DNA of 64,000 nt from positions 3,084,545 through 3,148,544 of the forward strand of contig NZ_CP026692.1 of assembly GCF_002949795.1 (NCBI RefSeq), in the 5' to 3' direction. The translations under genes and the position numbers were made by a program. Under the pieces are notes generated by a model. That model did no database searches. It saw only the letters and a program-made list of their open reading frames with translations, and was not told where the DNA came from. Of the stretch, positions 9,210 to 18,893 are shown one piece after another; position 1 is the stretch's first letter; each line of letters starts with the position of its first letter. Origin of the DNA: Nostoc sp. 'Lobaria pulmonaria (5183) cyanobiont' (GTDB lineage Bacteria; Cyanobacteriota; Cyanobacteriia; Cyanobacteriales; Nostocaceae).

Positions 9210-10868
9210 TTATGAGTTATCACCTTGGACAGTGATAGTTGCGTTGGAGTTCGCTTGAGGTTCAATTACTTCGGTGGCGCTCTGTTTGAGGTATCGCACA
9301 ACCTCTTCATAAATTTGGCTGCTGACGCGATCGCCCCGACGACCGTTTTCTAGCCTGATATCATCAACAAAAAAATTCAGGTTGAACTGAACGTAAGTTA
9401 TCGCGTCACTATTTTCGATTCCTTTGATTAAAACTTGTGGCTCCTGCCACTTTTGTCGGGGTTCTTTAAACCGTTCTCGTAACCATTGATTCAGTTCCAT
9501 TACATAGTCATCTAATCGGGTTTCTTCATTTTGAGGATTAGAAATTTTTTGGTACAAACGCTGCACTCTCCGCTTTAACAAATTGATTTTGCGTTCCCAT
9601 TCTTCAGTTATAATGCTGCTATCATTATCTAAAAGATGAAAATCCCGAATGTAAATGCGATACCAATTTCGGATCAGTTCAATTAAGCTGTCTTGAGAAC
9701 GATTCTCTTTAAGTGTAAAAACTGAGCGATTGTGGTAGATTTCGGTGACAACTTCTAAACCGATTGCGCTTAAAAACTCTCGATACTCTTGTTGCACATT
9801 CTCAATTTCCTCGTTGGTCATGCCACCTTTTTCAGCAAACTGCAAGGTGACGACAAGTGCCTCAAGCGCAGGTGCAATTTCTTCTAGTTTCAAGTTCACT
9901 TCTTGTTCGGCAAGCAGACGCAATTTGCCAATCTTCTGTTGGTTTTCTAATCCTTCTAACTGATAGTAGCGATCAATTTGTGCTAATTTCTGGTCAATAT
10001 CACCTAGAGTATCGGGATGAGCCTGGATGACCTCTACCATCACGTGCTTTGCTTCTTTAACATTCAGCGCGATCGGCAGTTTCATGTCGGTAGAGTAATG
10101 GTAGTACGAGGTCGGACGGCTGAGATTTGTAATGTTTTGACTTTGCAGTGTGCTGTTAGGGATATAAATATTACAATGCTTAGATGGTATATACAGTTGA
10201 GTCACTCGCACCCCAATTTTTTGCAGCATGGCAATGGAGCCATTCTCAAGCAGTAATACATCGCCAAACTGAAAGGGAGTATCAATTAGTAATACAACTC
10301 CACTAAAAAAGTTAGCTAAAATTCCCTGAGCCGCAAAGCCAATTACAAAAGTTGCCCCACCCAAAGCTACCCAAATTCCAGTTAGATCCACACCAAAGGA
10401 TTTCAGTACAAAAACAGTGGCTAACGTGAAAACGATCACGGGAACAACTGCTTCCAGCAAGGGTAGGAGTACATCATCCCACATGGATTCCGTTTCCTGG
10501 GTATACCCCCGCAGATAATAAATGAAAACCTGAGTAAATAGTTGAACGAGCCAGTAACTAATCGAGATAATTAAACCAGCTGCCAATAAATTTTCAATGC
10601 CGTCAATCAGCTTCACGGAGGGCAACTGATGGAAGGTAAATTTAAGAACGCCTAGAATAAAAACCGCGAGAGCCGGATACGCAGATACATTCAGCGTCAC
10701 CAGGGCGATATCTCGTTCAAATTTACGAAAGATTGAACGCAGAACATAAAATAAAATGATGTAAAGGAGTATTGTCCCGGCGATCGTCAGCACTACGCTA
10801 CTTAGAAAAAAACTCCAGGTATTGGCTTGAAATGGTAAAAGTTCTTTGAGCATTGTTTTTAAGTCCAT
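9210..10868 (-). CDS. MscS-family mechanosensitive channel
   Basis: The 552-residue protein has four N-terminal membrane helices (about 20-45, 60-80, 92-118, 136-158). The pore helix and upper beta domain of MscS follow, at 166-207: VALGGATFVIGFAAQGILAN then GVVLLIDTPFQFGD. The soluble part (residues 208-552) is much longer than in E. coli MscS and includes a charged coiled-coil-like stretch around 340-470. It should gate under membrane tension or act as a regulated ion/osmolyte valve. The location between partner-switching genes and an unknown gene suggests a regulated release function; that is inference. Confidence 0.85.
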   Translation of the reverse strand: MDLKTMLKELLPFQANTWSFFLSSVVLTIAGTILLYIILFYVLRSIFRKFERDIALVTLNVSAYPALAVFILGVLKFTFHQLPSVKLIDGIENLLAAGLIISISYWLVQLFTQVFIYYLRGYTQETESMWDDVLLPLLEAVVPVIVFTLATVFVLKSFGVDLTGIWVALGGATFVIGFAAQGILANFFSGVVLLIDTPFQFGDVLLLENGSIAMLQKIGVRVTQLYIPSKHCNIYIPNSTLQSQNITNLSRPTSYYHYSTDMKLPIALNVKEAKHVMVEVIQAHPDTLGDIDQKLAQIDRYYQLEGLENQQKIGKLRLLAEQEVNLKLEEIAPALEALVVTLQFAEKGGMTNEEIENVQQEYREFLSAIGLEVVTEIYHNRSVFTLKENRSQDSLIELIRNWYRIYIRDFHLLDNDSSIITEEWERKINLLKRRVQRLYQKISNPQNEETRLDDYVMELNQWLRERFKEPRQKWQEPQVLIKGIENSDAITYVQFNLNFFVDDIRLENGRRGDRVSSQIYEEVVRYLKQSATEVIEPQANSNATITVQGDNS

Positions 10869-10940
10869 TTACCAACGATGTATGGCAAAGACAGCATTGG
10901 CTTTGACTGTGTGCAGTGGTGCAAGGATGGGGTGTAAATC

Positions 10941-11297
10941 CTACTGAATGTCTAGTTTGAGTCCGGGTAGCAGTTTCTCCAAGTTCTTCAGAGATTTCCC
11001 TTGCCAGGGCATGTCATTTGATCCCAGCACGACTAACTGAACGCCTTTTTTCTTTTGCATACTCAGCACAAATTTGTAGAACATACTAATGCCGGAACTA
11101 TTTACAAATCCCAGATTTCTCAGATCCAGAGTCATTGTATTTGGCTCGGTCTGTAACACTTTATTTAAGAGGTTGGCAATAGGAGCGTACTCTGTAGGGC
11201 CATCCAAACTGAGTTCCCCTTGAAAGAGAACTGTTGAAGTGTCAGGTTCAACGTATACGGTGTATTCTTCGCCTTTAACGTCTTGCATTGCTACCAT
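10941..11297 (-). CDS. slr1659-type STAS-like regulator, copy proximal to mscS
   Basis: The 118-residue protein has the alternating beta/alpha pattern of STAS anti-sigma-factor antagonists. At residues 64-71 it has FVNSSGIS, the position of the phosphorylatable Ser in SpoIIAA-type proteins. It matches the cyanobacterial slr1659 family. In partner switching the unphosphorylated form binds the ATPase partner and the SpoIIE-type phosphatase resets it. Compared with its neighbour copy it has several substitutions, including MFYKF for MLSKF, so the two may have diverged in partner choice. Confidence 0.75.
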   Translation of the reverse strand: MVAMQDVKGEEYTVYVEPDTSTVLFQGELSLDGPTEYAPIANLLNKVLQTEPNTMTLDLRNLGFVNSSGISMFYKFVLSMQKKKGVQLVVLGSNDMPWQGKSLKNLEKLLPGLKLDIQ

Positions 11298-11464
11298 GTT
11301 GGGTTATCTTGAGCAACAATTTGAACATCATGATTAAGAACAAACTCGCTAATTGGCAATAGTGCCATAGAGTTAGTTATTTTTAAGTCCATTTACCAAC
11401 GATGTATGGCAAAGACAGCATTGGCTTTGACTTTGTGCAGTGGTGGAAGCATGGGGTGTAAACC

Positions 11465-11821
11465 TTATTGAATATCTAGCTTGAGTCCGGGTAGCAGTTT
11501 CTCCAAGTTCTTTAGAGATTTCCCTTGCCAGGGCATATCATTTGATCCCAGCACGACTAACTGAACGCCCTTCTTCTTCCGCACACTCAGCACAAATTTG
11601 GACAACATACTAATGCCAGAACTATTTAGAAATCCTAGATTTCTCAGATCCAGAGTCATCGTATTTGGCTCAGTCTCTACCACTTTATTTAAGAGTTCGG
11701 CAATCGGAGCGTACTCTGTAGGCCCACCTAAACTGAGTTCCCCTTGGAAGAGAACCGTTGAAGTCTCAGGTTCAACGTGTACGGTGTAGTCCTCGCCTTT
11801 AACGTCTTGCATTGCAATCAT
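11465..11821 (-). CDS. slr1659-type STAS-like regulator, copy proximal to the ATPase gene
   Basis: Same length and fold as the downstream copy and roughly 85-90 percent identical by eye, with the same NSSG site at residues 66-69. It starts 43 bases after the ATPase gene. Tandem duplication is shown by the 524-bp spacing of both genes and their flanks. It is the likely direct partner of the ATPase and substrate of the PP2C phosphatase encoded upstream. Confidence 0.75.
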   Translation of the reverse strand: MIAMQDVKGEDYTVHVEPETSTVLFQGELSLGGPTEYAPIAELLNKVVETEPNTMTLDLRNLGFLNSSGISMLSKFVLSVRKKKGVQLVVLGSNDMPWQGKSLKNLEKLLPGLKLDIQ

Positions 11822-11863
11822 GTTGGATTCTCTTCATCAACAATTTGAAATTAAGAATAAATT

Positions 11864-12445
11864 CTAGACTGGCAAAAGTGCCATTGCCGTGACCGTGATC
11901 GTATTGGGCATTTCTTGAACGAACTTCCAGCCTAGCCGTGCAGAGTAGTCATTGATCATGGTTAAAAATCCCAAACCTGATGCTTCACTATTTTCCTCTG
12001 CACTTTTTTCAACTTGCTGGACATAAAGTTCGTTGGGGTCACAAACTAGTAGTTCTTGAATAAATGCCTGAAATTTATCAACACCCGCCGCACTGATGCT
12101 ATTTGTGGCAAAAAGGACAGCCGTGATCTGATCCTCCTCTACAAAATGAATCCCAAATCTTACTTTAGAGTGAGTGGTTCCATCATTGAATTTCATGGCG
12201 TTTTCCAACAGTTCGTTTGCCACAAAAACCACAGCAGCTTGCGTCTCTTTAAGCTGTCGTGCGTGAGTTGGGTCATCTTCATCGATTGGCAGAAAGTTGG
12301 AGAAATAGTCAGCAAGAAAGTGAGCCGATAGTCGGTTGTTACGCCAACGCTGTTTAATTGGGCGAGAATCTGGGGTAAATGTGAGTTCGAGTGAGTCGTG
12401 TTCGGGAGGAAATTGTTCGATGAAATTGCCAAAAATCTGTGCCAT
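11864..12445 (-). CDS. slr1658-type ATP-binding anti-sigma-like regulator
   Basis: The 193-residue soluble protein has a Bergerat-type nucleotide-binding fold. The N-box ELLENAMKFNDG lies at residues 78-89 and a glycine loop SGLGFLTMI at about 155-164. It matches the cyanobacterial slr1658 family, normally paired with slr1659. It would act as the switch kinase or binding partner for the STAS proteins. The 124-bp gap to the phosphatase gene contains a HIP-rich repeat (12505-12570), which could hold a second promoter. Confidence 0.75.
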   Translation of the reverse strand: MAQIFGNFIEQFPPEHDSLELTFTPDSRPIKQRWRNNRLSAHFLADYFSNFLPIDEDDPTHARQLKETQAAVVFVANELLENAMKFNDGTTHSKVRFGIHFVEEDQITAVLFATNSISAAGVDKFQAFIQELLVCDPNELYVQQVEKSAEENSEASGLGFLTMINDYSARLGWKFVQEMPNTITVTAMALLPV

Positions 12446-12569
12446 CGTTTTTCCAGTTCTAGTTGTAATTGAGTTTTGTGTTATAAGTGTTCCTAAATTT
12501 AGGTTATGTCTACGCTTTTTCCCTTACGGGTTCGCTAGTCGCTACAACAGGGGGAACCCCCGCAACGCG

Positions 12570-13805
12570 CTAGTTCACCAAATCAGGCTGTTCAGCTTCT
12601 CGCTTCAGCACCAGTAAGGTAATGTCATCAAATACTTTTTGCTTGCCAATGTGTCGCCTGACATCAGTAATGACGGCATCTTTAATCACCTGTGCTGAGT
12701 TCTGCCAGTTCTGGCTAATTGCTATACACAGTTGTTCCACACCATATTGTTTCTTGTCGATATCATAGGCTTCTGGAATGCCATCGGTGTAAAGAACAAC
12801 ACCTTCTCCAGGCTGTAACTTTACTGTTGCATGACTAATAAGACTGGCAATGTCATCATCGAGTCCAATCGGAAAGCCGAGATCCATTGTGTCGATACGT
12901 TCGATTTTTCCATCGTTACGGATAATCAGGATCTCTTCATGCTGTCCACTGATGCTTAAGTTGCCCTTTGAATAATTCAGTACCGCCAGCGTCAAATTCT
13001 TTTCCGAGTTCATCCGTTGCACATTTTTGTATATAGTGCGGTTGAGGGCATCAAGAAACTTCACCGGGTCATACTCGCCTAGCTCTTTGAGAGTTCGCAC
13101 GGCTGTTTGAGTCATCACCATCAGAATTCCGCTTTCTAGCCCGTGTCCAGTCACGTCACCAATACCAAGGGTAGTAACTCCGTCGGTATGTAGTACATCG
13201 TAGTAATCACCACCGACTTCATCGGCGGGTTCCATGTATCCGGCAATGTCGAGTCCTTCAATTTCTAATTCTTCCGGTTGGGGCAGAATCATCTGTTGCA
13301 ACCGTTTAGTCACCTCTAGTTCAGCACCCATTCGGAGATTTTCGGCTGTGAGTTTTTCATTTAAGAGTTTGATTTCCTGATTTGCTCGTTCTAATTCAGC
13401 TGGGCTAGGAAGTGCTAAGGCTTGTGGGACTAAGGGGATAAGTTGTAGGGCTGTAATTACAGATATTATTGCTGTTAGCGCTTTGATTAATCCTGATACC
13501 CAATAAGTTGGAAACCAAAGCGTCCAAATCTCCATGATGTGAGTAGTGCCACAAGCTACGATAAATCCACTAAACAGCAGAAAAATCCAAATAAAAGGCA
13601 AATCCTTACGCTTGTTAACGAAGTAGAACAGTGTAACGGGAATAGAGTAATAAGATAGGGCAATGAGTGCGTCAGAGATTACATGTAGCGAAACTAAACC
13701 GGGTTTCCAAAGATAGCAATGACCATGAGGAATAAAAGAAAATGTCAAAAATTCCGATCCAAGATGCAACATAAAAAATTTCTCTATACTAATAAAATTC
13801 AACAC
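12570..13805 (-). CDS. ethylene-receptor-type sensor fused to SpoIIE/PP2C phosphatase
   Basis: Residues about 25-130 form three membrane helices of the ethylene-binding domain. D45, Y52, I55, P56, C85 and H89 align with ETR1 D25, Y32, I35, P36, C65 and H69 at a constant offset of 20, including the copper ligands in CGTTH. A coiled coil (136-172) leads to a SpoIIE-family PP2C domain (about 180-405) with EPADEVGGDYYD and GIGDVTGHG (metal ligands D200 and D217). Plant and cyanobacterial receptors of this type usually end in a histidine kinase; here the output is a phosphatase followed by its likely partner-switch substrates. The 44-bp gap to the transporter gene suggests an operon. Confidence 0.85.
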   Translation of the reverse strand: MLNFISIEKFFMLHLGSEFLTFSFIPHGHCYLWKPGLVSLHVISDALIALSYYSIPVTLFYFVNKRKDLPFIWIFLLFSGFIVACGTTHIMEIWTLWFPTYWVSGLIKALTAIISVITALQLIPLVPQALALPSPAELERANQEIKLLNEKLTAENLRMGAELEVTKRLQQMILPQPEELEIEGLDIAGYMEPADEVGGDYYDVLHTDGVTTLGIGDVTGHGLESGILMVMTQTAVRTLKELGEYDPVKFLDALNRTIYKNVQRMNSEKNLTLAVLNYSKGNLSISGQHEEILIIRNDGKIERIDTMDLGFPIGLDDDIASLISHATVKLQPGEGVVLYTDGIPEAYDIDKKQYGVEQLCIAISQNWQNSAQVIKDAVITDVRRHIGKQKVFDDITLLVLKREAEQPDLVN

Positions 13806-13848
13806 ATTGAGTTATTCTCTTGAAAAATTCCCAAGTTGCTATCGCTCC

Positions 13849-15558
13849 TCAAGTCACTAGCAGTACTTCAATAAATTGATTCCAAGTCAACAGTTGCCCT
13901 CCTGTACGATCGCGCAGAAATGCAACTTCATCTTTTGTCAGTGGCAATTCACCAACACTTGCCATTGCAATATTCATTTCATCAAGGCTAATAATATTGT
14001 CTTCATCAGCATCGAGCGGTAAAAAATAAGTGAGAAAATCGTTGTATTCGGCCATCAACTGACGATGACGCAGCATTAACTCACCGAATTCTTCAAAATC
14101 GATTGTGTTGCTGCGATCGCTGTCCATACTTGTGAATAACAGCGTGATTTCGTTATCCGACAACCCCTTTCCTGCCTGGTTTAAATGATTGGTTAATTCT
14201 TCAATACAGAGATGCCCACTCTGGTCTTGGTCGATGGCATCGAAGATATAGCGCAAGTCTCCTTTAAAGGTAGAAGACGCTTGTTTAAACAGCAGTTGGC
14301 GCGGCTTGCTTTGGAGCGCGGCGGCAAGTTGACGACGAAAGTTAGAAATAATTCGCTTTGCCACTAAAAACCGTTGCCGATGTTCTTCGGGACTAGCAAC
14401 TGTATGCAGTGCTACCGGCACGAGCGAGGGTAGCGATCGCCGTAAAATCAGAAAACAGCCAATGGTTACAATCACAAAAGGCAGTGCCAGGACGGGCAAT
14501 TTTAGCGGCGCAAACAAAGCTGCCAAGCCCCAACTAACTAGCGATGCGAGAAAGGCACAACCCAGAGCAATAGAAATACTGAATAGATTTGGTGTGTAGA
14601 ATACTCCACCAATGGCGATCGCCGTCAGCACAGCATTGTAACCCCATAACCCAGTATACAAATCGTTAGGAGTCACTTGCAGCAGCAAACCTGCAAGTAA
14701 ATACATTACGCATCCCAGCAAGCCAACAATCGCACTAATCGGGGTGCAGATAGCAATCCCCAAAACAATCAAAATTCCAACAACCCAGCTATTGGAAAAA
14801 AACACCTGCCCAATACTAAGCGGTAGCGATTGAGCGAGTCGCAAACCGTTAAGTTGACTAGGAGAAACAGGCGGTAACGACCCAAAATCGAAGTAAGTTT
14901 GGGGTAGAAATAGCACGAGAATCACAAAACTTAGCAACGCTATATGAAATGGAATACCGAGCGGTGCTACTCGAAACTGACTAGCAAACCAGACTCCCAC
15001 AGTTTCCATTAATACCGTTGATAGAGAAGCGAATACAATTACTGCGATCGCCCAATTCAGATTCCATCTGCCATTGCCAAATAGCCCCAGCGATGCGATC
15101 GTCGCTCCGGTGAGTAATCCATTCAGTCCAAAAATACCATTTTGAATATTATCTCGATTGATCTGGAAAATTTTCGCAAAGTGTTTCTGTAAGATAATTG
15201 CTGTTAATGTTGCGATCGCGGTTCCAAGCAAGCTCATTGTCCCCAACCAAGGAGCCTGAATGAACATGGCAATTAAAAATAGTAGACCGCTCACAGGATT
15301 ATTGACAAAAATGACCTGACCAATACCGCGTAGAGTGGCGTTAATGAAATTCAATAAAGGTTGATGCATCAGGCGTTGATTTAGTTGCTGCATCGTGCCT
15401 AATGGTAATAAGCTTTTTGAAATCTGTAATTTTGGTTCCTCTGAAGATAAAACGTGAGAGATTAACTCATGCAGAGGAGAGGGATCGGTATTCATTTTGT
15501 CTACGTTGCCAACAAAAAATAGGCGATCGCTAAGTTTTAAGGTTTTGTTCGCACTCAA
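13849..15558 (-). CDS. urea transporter (UT family) with C-terminal EF-hands
   Basis: Residues about 55-375 form a UT-type channel with its twofold repeat: GIGQVIFVNNPVSGLL at 78-93 and GLWGYNAVLTAIA at 303-315. About 60 basic, helical residues follow. Three EF-hand calcium loops come next, at 443-454 (DQDQSGHLCIEE), 479-490 (DSDRSNTIDFEE) and 516-527 (DADEDNIISLDE). Bacterial UTs are normally channel domain only, so the fusion implies calcium-tuned urea or small-amide permeation. The start is the first ATG of the frame; M22 or M56 are alternatives because the first 50 residues are not conserved-looking. It is the first gene of the minus-strand cluster. Confidence 0.85.
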   Translation of the reverse strand: MSANKTLKLSDRLFFVGNVDKMNTDPSPLHELISHVLSSEEPKLQISKSLLPLGTMQQLNQRLMHQPLLNFINATLRGIGQVIFVNNPVSGLLFLIAMFIQAPWLGTMSLLGTAIATLTAIILQKHFAKIFQINRDNIQNGIFGLNGLLTGATIASLGLFGNGRWNLNWAIAVIVFASLSTVLMETVGVWFASQFRVAPLGIPFHIALLSFVILVLFLPQTYFDFGSLPPVSPSQLNGLRLAQSLPLSIGQVFFSNSWVVGILIVLGIAICTPISAIVGLLGCVMYLLAGLLLQVTPNDLYTGLWGYNAVLTAIAIGGVFYTPNLFSISIALGCAFLASLVSWGLAALFAPLKLPVLALPFVIVTIGCFLILRRSLPSLVPVALHTVASPEEHRQRFLVAKRIISNFRRQLAAALQSKPRQLLFKQASSTFKGDLRYIFDAIDQDQSGHLCIEELTNHLNQAGKGLSDNEITLLFTSMDSDRSNTIDFEEFGELMLRHRQLMAEYNDFLTYFLPLDADEDNIISLDEMNIAMASVGELPLTKDEVAFLRDRTGGQLLTWNQFIEVLLVT

Positions 15559-16860
15559 GTTTCACAACTAAAACTAATCTAAATTTCAGATATCCACAGG
15601 TACATTAACAATTTGAACAAACAGCTGCATCAACTGTTTAATATCCACATTTTAACTAGTAAATTTTTATTCTATCGATTCATTAAAGCACCTTTATTCA
15701 GAATAAAACAAGAACATAAATGTCATATATTTAACTCTGCTCTGACGTTTATTGAGTTACTTTTACACTAACTAGTCCTTCTGTCAAGTTATAAATATCA
15801 TAACTTTGACTATGTAAGAGGCTATTTATAAACTCAATTTCAAGATTAGTAACTAATTAAAATTGTCATCTAAAATACTGATTTAACAGGTAATTTACAT
15901 ACGATTAATTACTTTAAAGACCTAGTATATGGACTTAGCAGCGTTTTCACTAAAAACATGAAGTTTAAAACTTGCTAACTTTTATACAAATGTATATAAA
16001 AATAATCTTTATGAGATTGTAAAAAAATCGGCGTTAAAAAATAAACCTATATAATAAAATCTAAAATCAGCAAACAGCTTACAAATAACTGATTTTATAG
16101 TTTTTACAAAACTAAACATAGATGCATTTTATCATGCCGCTCTACTTATATTCAAAGTTATAATACTTATGTATTGACAAAAAAACTAGTCTGTAAAAAA
16201 TTAACTAAAAATATCTGATAACAGAGAAAAATATATGACATTCATGTGCTTGTTTTGTCTCATATAAAAGTGCTTTAATAAACTGCTAAAGCAAAGGTAT
16301 TTGCAAAATTGCTCTAAAAAATCATAACCGAGGTATAAAAATTTCATGTTCGCTTAAGACAGTTCGAGACTCATTTGTACTTACGAATTAACTAAAAAGA
16401 TACATAGCTTTGTAATTAGACCCATGAGCAAATCATCACCCTCCAGGGCTGCTTGACCAGTGCGTAGGCGTAGCCCGTCGTAGACATCGCCTCATGTCAA
16501 TAAAATAATTTATTCTCAATAAGCTGAGAAATAGTCGCATTTAGGTGATTTCTGATGAAAAAAATACCTATGTTGACGAGTTTCGACTTCGCTCAACTCT
16601 CGACCACTCAGTTGGTTGAGCGAACGCGAGTGCGTCTCCAAGAGTTATCGAAACCAACGGCTATGGTAATTTTATTACTAGAATTCACCTTATAGCTGCT
16701 TATTGACACAACTATTGTAATTACTTTGAATTTAGAGAACTAACCCTATTCAGAGCAGTTTTATGGAGCAGCAATTAGCATGATAACCCGGCAAAAATTG
16801 CTTTTGATAATGCCCTATTAGACTTTTATACAATCATCCTTTACTTAAACAATTTTTCCA
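15559..16860. other. long AT-rich divergent intergenic region
   Basis: No frame with convincing coding character over 1.3 kb. It should carry promoters for the urea-transporter cluster (minus) and the nucleoside hydrolase group (plus). Two dispersed repeats are visible. One is a HIP-type repeat at about 16455-16490. The other, at about 16575-16655, is a fold-back in which a TCGAC/CTCAAC segment is answered by GTTGAG/TCGAAAC. Confidence 0.5.
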
Positions 16861-17856
16861 ATGACAACTCAACTTACGCATCACAAAATTATTCTCGACA
16901 CCGATCCAGGCGGAGATGATATCTATACCTTCCTATGGCTTCTTAGCTTGGTAAAAAGAGGACTCGCTGAACTTGTCGCTGTTACTTCCGCAGATGGCAA
17001 TGTCGCTGCCAAATGCACGTTTTCTAGTGCTAGCCAGATTTTAAATTTAGTAGGATTCCCACACATTAAAGTAGGTCGCAGTGTCCTTGCAAAAAGAGAA
17101 ATTATAGAAGATGCCAGCCATATTCATGGGTCGGATGGGATGGGCAATCTTTCTCACACTTTACCCGCCGCCACCCACAGCATTGAGGACGCTCCTTACT
17201 CCGATGAACTGATTATTGATGAGTTGAACGCTGCTCCAGGGGAAATTACCATTGTAGCGATCGCACCCCTAACCAACCTCGCGGCGGCGGAAATGAAAAG
17301 TCCTGGCATCCTGAAAAAAGCCAAGGAAATTGTGATTATGGGAGGTGCTTTCTTCTGTCCTGGTAATGTTACTCCCCATGCCGAATTCAATATTTGGTTT
17401 AATGTTGAAGCTGCTCAGACAGTATTTGATAGCCGAGACGATATCGTTGTGCTGCCGCTAGACGTGACCCGACGCTTAATTTTTACGCGAGATATGACTG
17501 TGGCAGTCACTCAGGCAAATCCAGAGAGTAAACTTTCTCAGTTCTTAACAAATCTTTGTGAGTTTATGATTGGCACAGCATTGGGTTATCGAGAAACAGC
17601 AGGAATTCCAGGTCTTCTTGTCCATGATGCAGCAACATTAGGATACCTGTTTTATCCAGAAACCCTGATGTTCAAAAGAGCAAAAGTCCGGGTTGAAACA
17701 AAGGGACAGTGGACACTGGGACAGACATTAATTGATAGTCGTTCTACTACGAAAACAGCAGCAAATGCCTGGGTAGCGTTGCAAGTAGATGAGGGCAAAT
17801 TTTTTACTAGCTTCATTGAAGATTTGAAGCAGCTATTTATAACCGCCGATATTTAA
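16861..17856 (+). CDS. inosine/uridine-preferring nucleoside hydrolase
   Basis: The 331-residue protein has the calcium-binding N-terminal cluster DTDPGGDD at 13-20, a variant of the usual DTDxGxDD. AEFNIWFNVEAA lies at 174-185 and the active-site HDAATL at 255-260. These are the hallmarks of IUNH enzymes, which split ribonucleosides into base and ribose. No signal peptide, so cytoplasmic. It is followed by a TerB-like gene and a 5'-nucleotidase on the same strand, which together would degrade nucleotides to nucleosides and bases. Confidence 0.9.
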   Translation: MTTQLTHHKIILDTDPGGDDIYTFLWLLSLVKRGLAELVAVTSADGNVAAKCTFSSASQILNLVGFPHIKVGRSVLAKREIIEDASHIHGSDGMGNLSHTLPAATHSIEDAPYSDELIIDELNAAPGEITIVAIAPLTNLAAAEMKSPGILKKAKEIVIMGGAFFCPGNVTPHAEFNIWFNVEAAQTVFDSRDDIVVLPLDVTRRLIFTRDMTVAVTQANPESKLSQFLTNLCEFMIGTALGYRETAGIPGLLVHDAATLGYLFYPETLMFKRAKVRVETKGQWTLGQTLIDSRSTTKTAANAWVALQVDEGKFFTSFIEDLKQLFITADI

Positions 17857-17960
17857 GCTTCTGTTGTAAAGTCGCTCCCTCTTAATTTTAGGTTAGTGGC
17901 TATTATTCACTAGTTCACAAAGGTTACTACTGACGAGTGTAAGAAGGAACTTATTCAAAC

Positions 17961-18893
17961 ATGGAATTCCTTAGGCAACTGATTTTCTATTTGACATTTG
18001 CTTCACTTGGATTCACGATTACAGAGATTTATCTGCGGGCAAACAAGCTTTGGAAGCGCAAGCATGATAAAGCGGTTGCTGAGAGCATTTCGATTACGGC
18101 GATGTTAGTTAGTATCGTGCCAAGTAGCCTATTCACATTAAATTATCTATTTGCTGGCCAGTGGCAGGGATTTATTCAAGAGGCTTTATATCTATTGATT
18201 GTGACATTTTCTATTTTAGTAGGAATAGAACTATGGGTTCCTGGAGAACGTCATAAAAGCTTTTTCACATTGCTGAAGCGATCTCTCAATTTAGAGCGAA
18301 AGGAAGTTGCAGATTTAGCAATAGCTTTATTTAAACCGCCTCAGCATAAAACAATCATTGATATTCTCTGCCAGATTGCATTAATTGATGAAAGGCTGGA
18401 TGAACGGGAACGAAAATTTATTGATACGTTTGCACAAAAATGGAATATTGAATTTTCTTGGAATATGCTTCAGTTACGAAGCGATGATTCAGAGATTAAC
18501 TTTATTAGGCTGCGGCAAGATGTTGAGAACTACTTGACAATCTATCCTCCAACTGAACAGATAATTCAATTACAGGACTTGATTAACATACTCATTAGGA
18601 TTGATAAAGATATTTCCGAGGCAGAAAGACTCATTAATATTGAACTGAATGGAATGTTTCGTCGTTATCTTAATCATGACGAGGTATCTGAGGTTTTTTA
18701 TACCATTGTGATTCCTCAAAACGATAAGCAAGAACAGGCGAGCGCTCAAAAGTTCTCTGAGTTGAGCCGTTACAATGTTGCTGAAGGATTTATCTACCGT
18801 AGCCAACCATTTTACTCCAGGGAATTTGCCAAAATTTTTAGTAATCAATATCGGGCGCTCAATCTATTTAGCATTGTGACGGAAATGCTGTAA
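17961..18893 (+). CDS. TerB-like membrane-anchored protein
   Basis: Of 310 residues, the first about 90 contain two or three membrane helices with a basic loop. The cytosolic part (about 110-225) has IALIDERLDERERKFID, the acidic helix-turn pattern of TerB/tellurite-resistance-type domains. The last 50 residues are aromatic and basic, of unknown fold. TerB-like domains commonly bind metal or sit in membrane-linked stress complexes; the exact function here is unknown. The flanking salvage genes are spaced 104 and 154 bp away, so co-transcription is possible. Confidence 0.5.
   Translation: MEFLRQLIFYLTFASLGFTITEIYLRANKLWKRKHDKAVAESISITAMLVSIVPSSLFTLNYLFAGQWQGFIQEALYLLIVTFSILVGIELWVPGERHKSFFTLLKRSLNLERKEVADLAIALFKPPQHKTIIDILCQIALIDERLDERERKFIDTFAQKWNIEFSWNMLQLRSDDSEINFIRLRQDVENYLTIYPPTEQIIQLQDLINILIRIDKDISEAERLINIELNGMFRRYLNHDEVSEVFYTIVIPQNDKQEQASAQKFSELSRYNVAEGFIYRSQPFYSREFAKIFSNQYRALNLFSIVTEML

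Larger units (their letters stand above)
10857..11860. repeat. tandem duplication, two units offset by 524 bp
   Basis: The segment from 10857 is repeated from 11381 with a constant 524-bp offset. Each unit holds an intergenic stretch plus one STAS-like gene. The upstream unit begins with the same bases that encode the first codons of the MscS gene (ATG GAC TTA AAA in reverse at 11381-11392). A copy of the channel's start was therefore carried along and now lies stranded between the two regulators. Confidence 0.85.
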
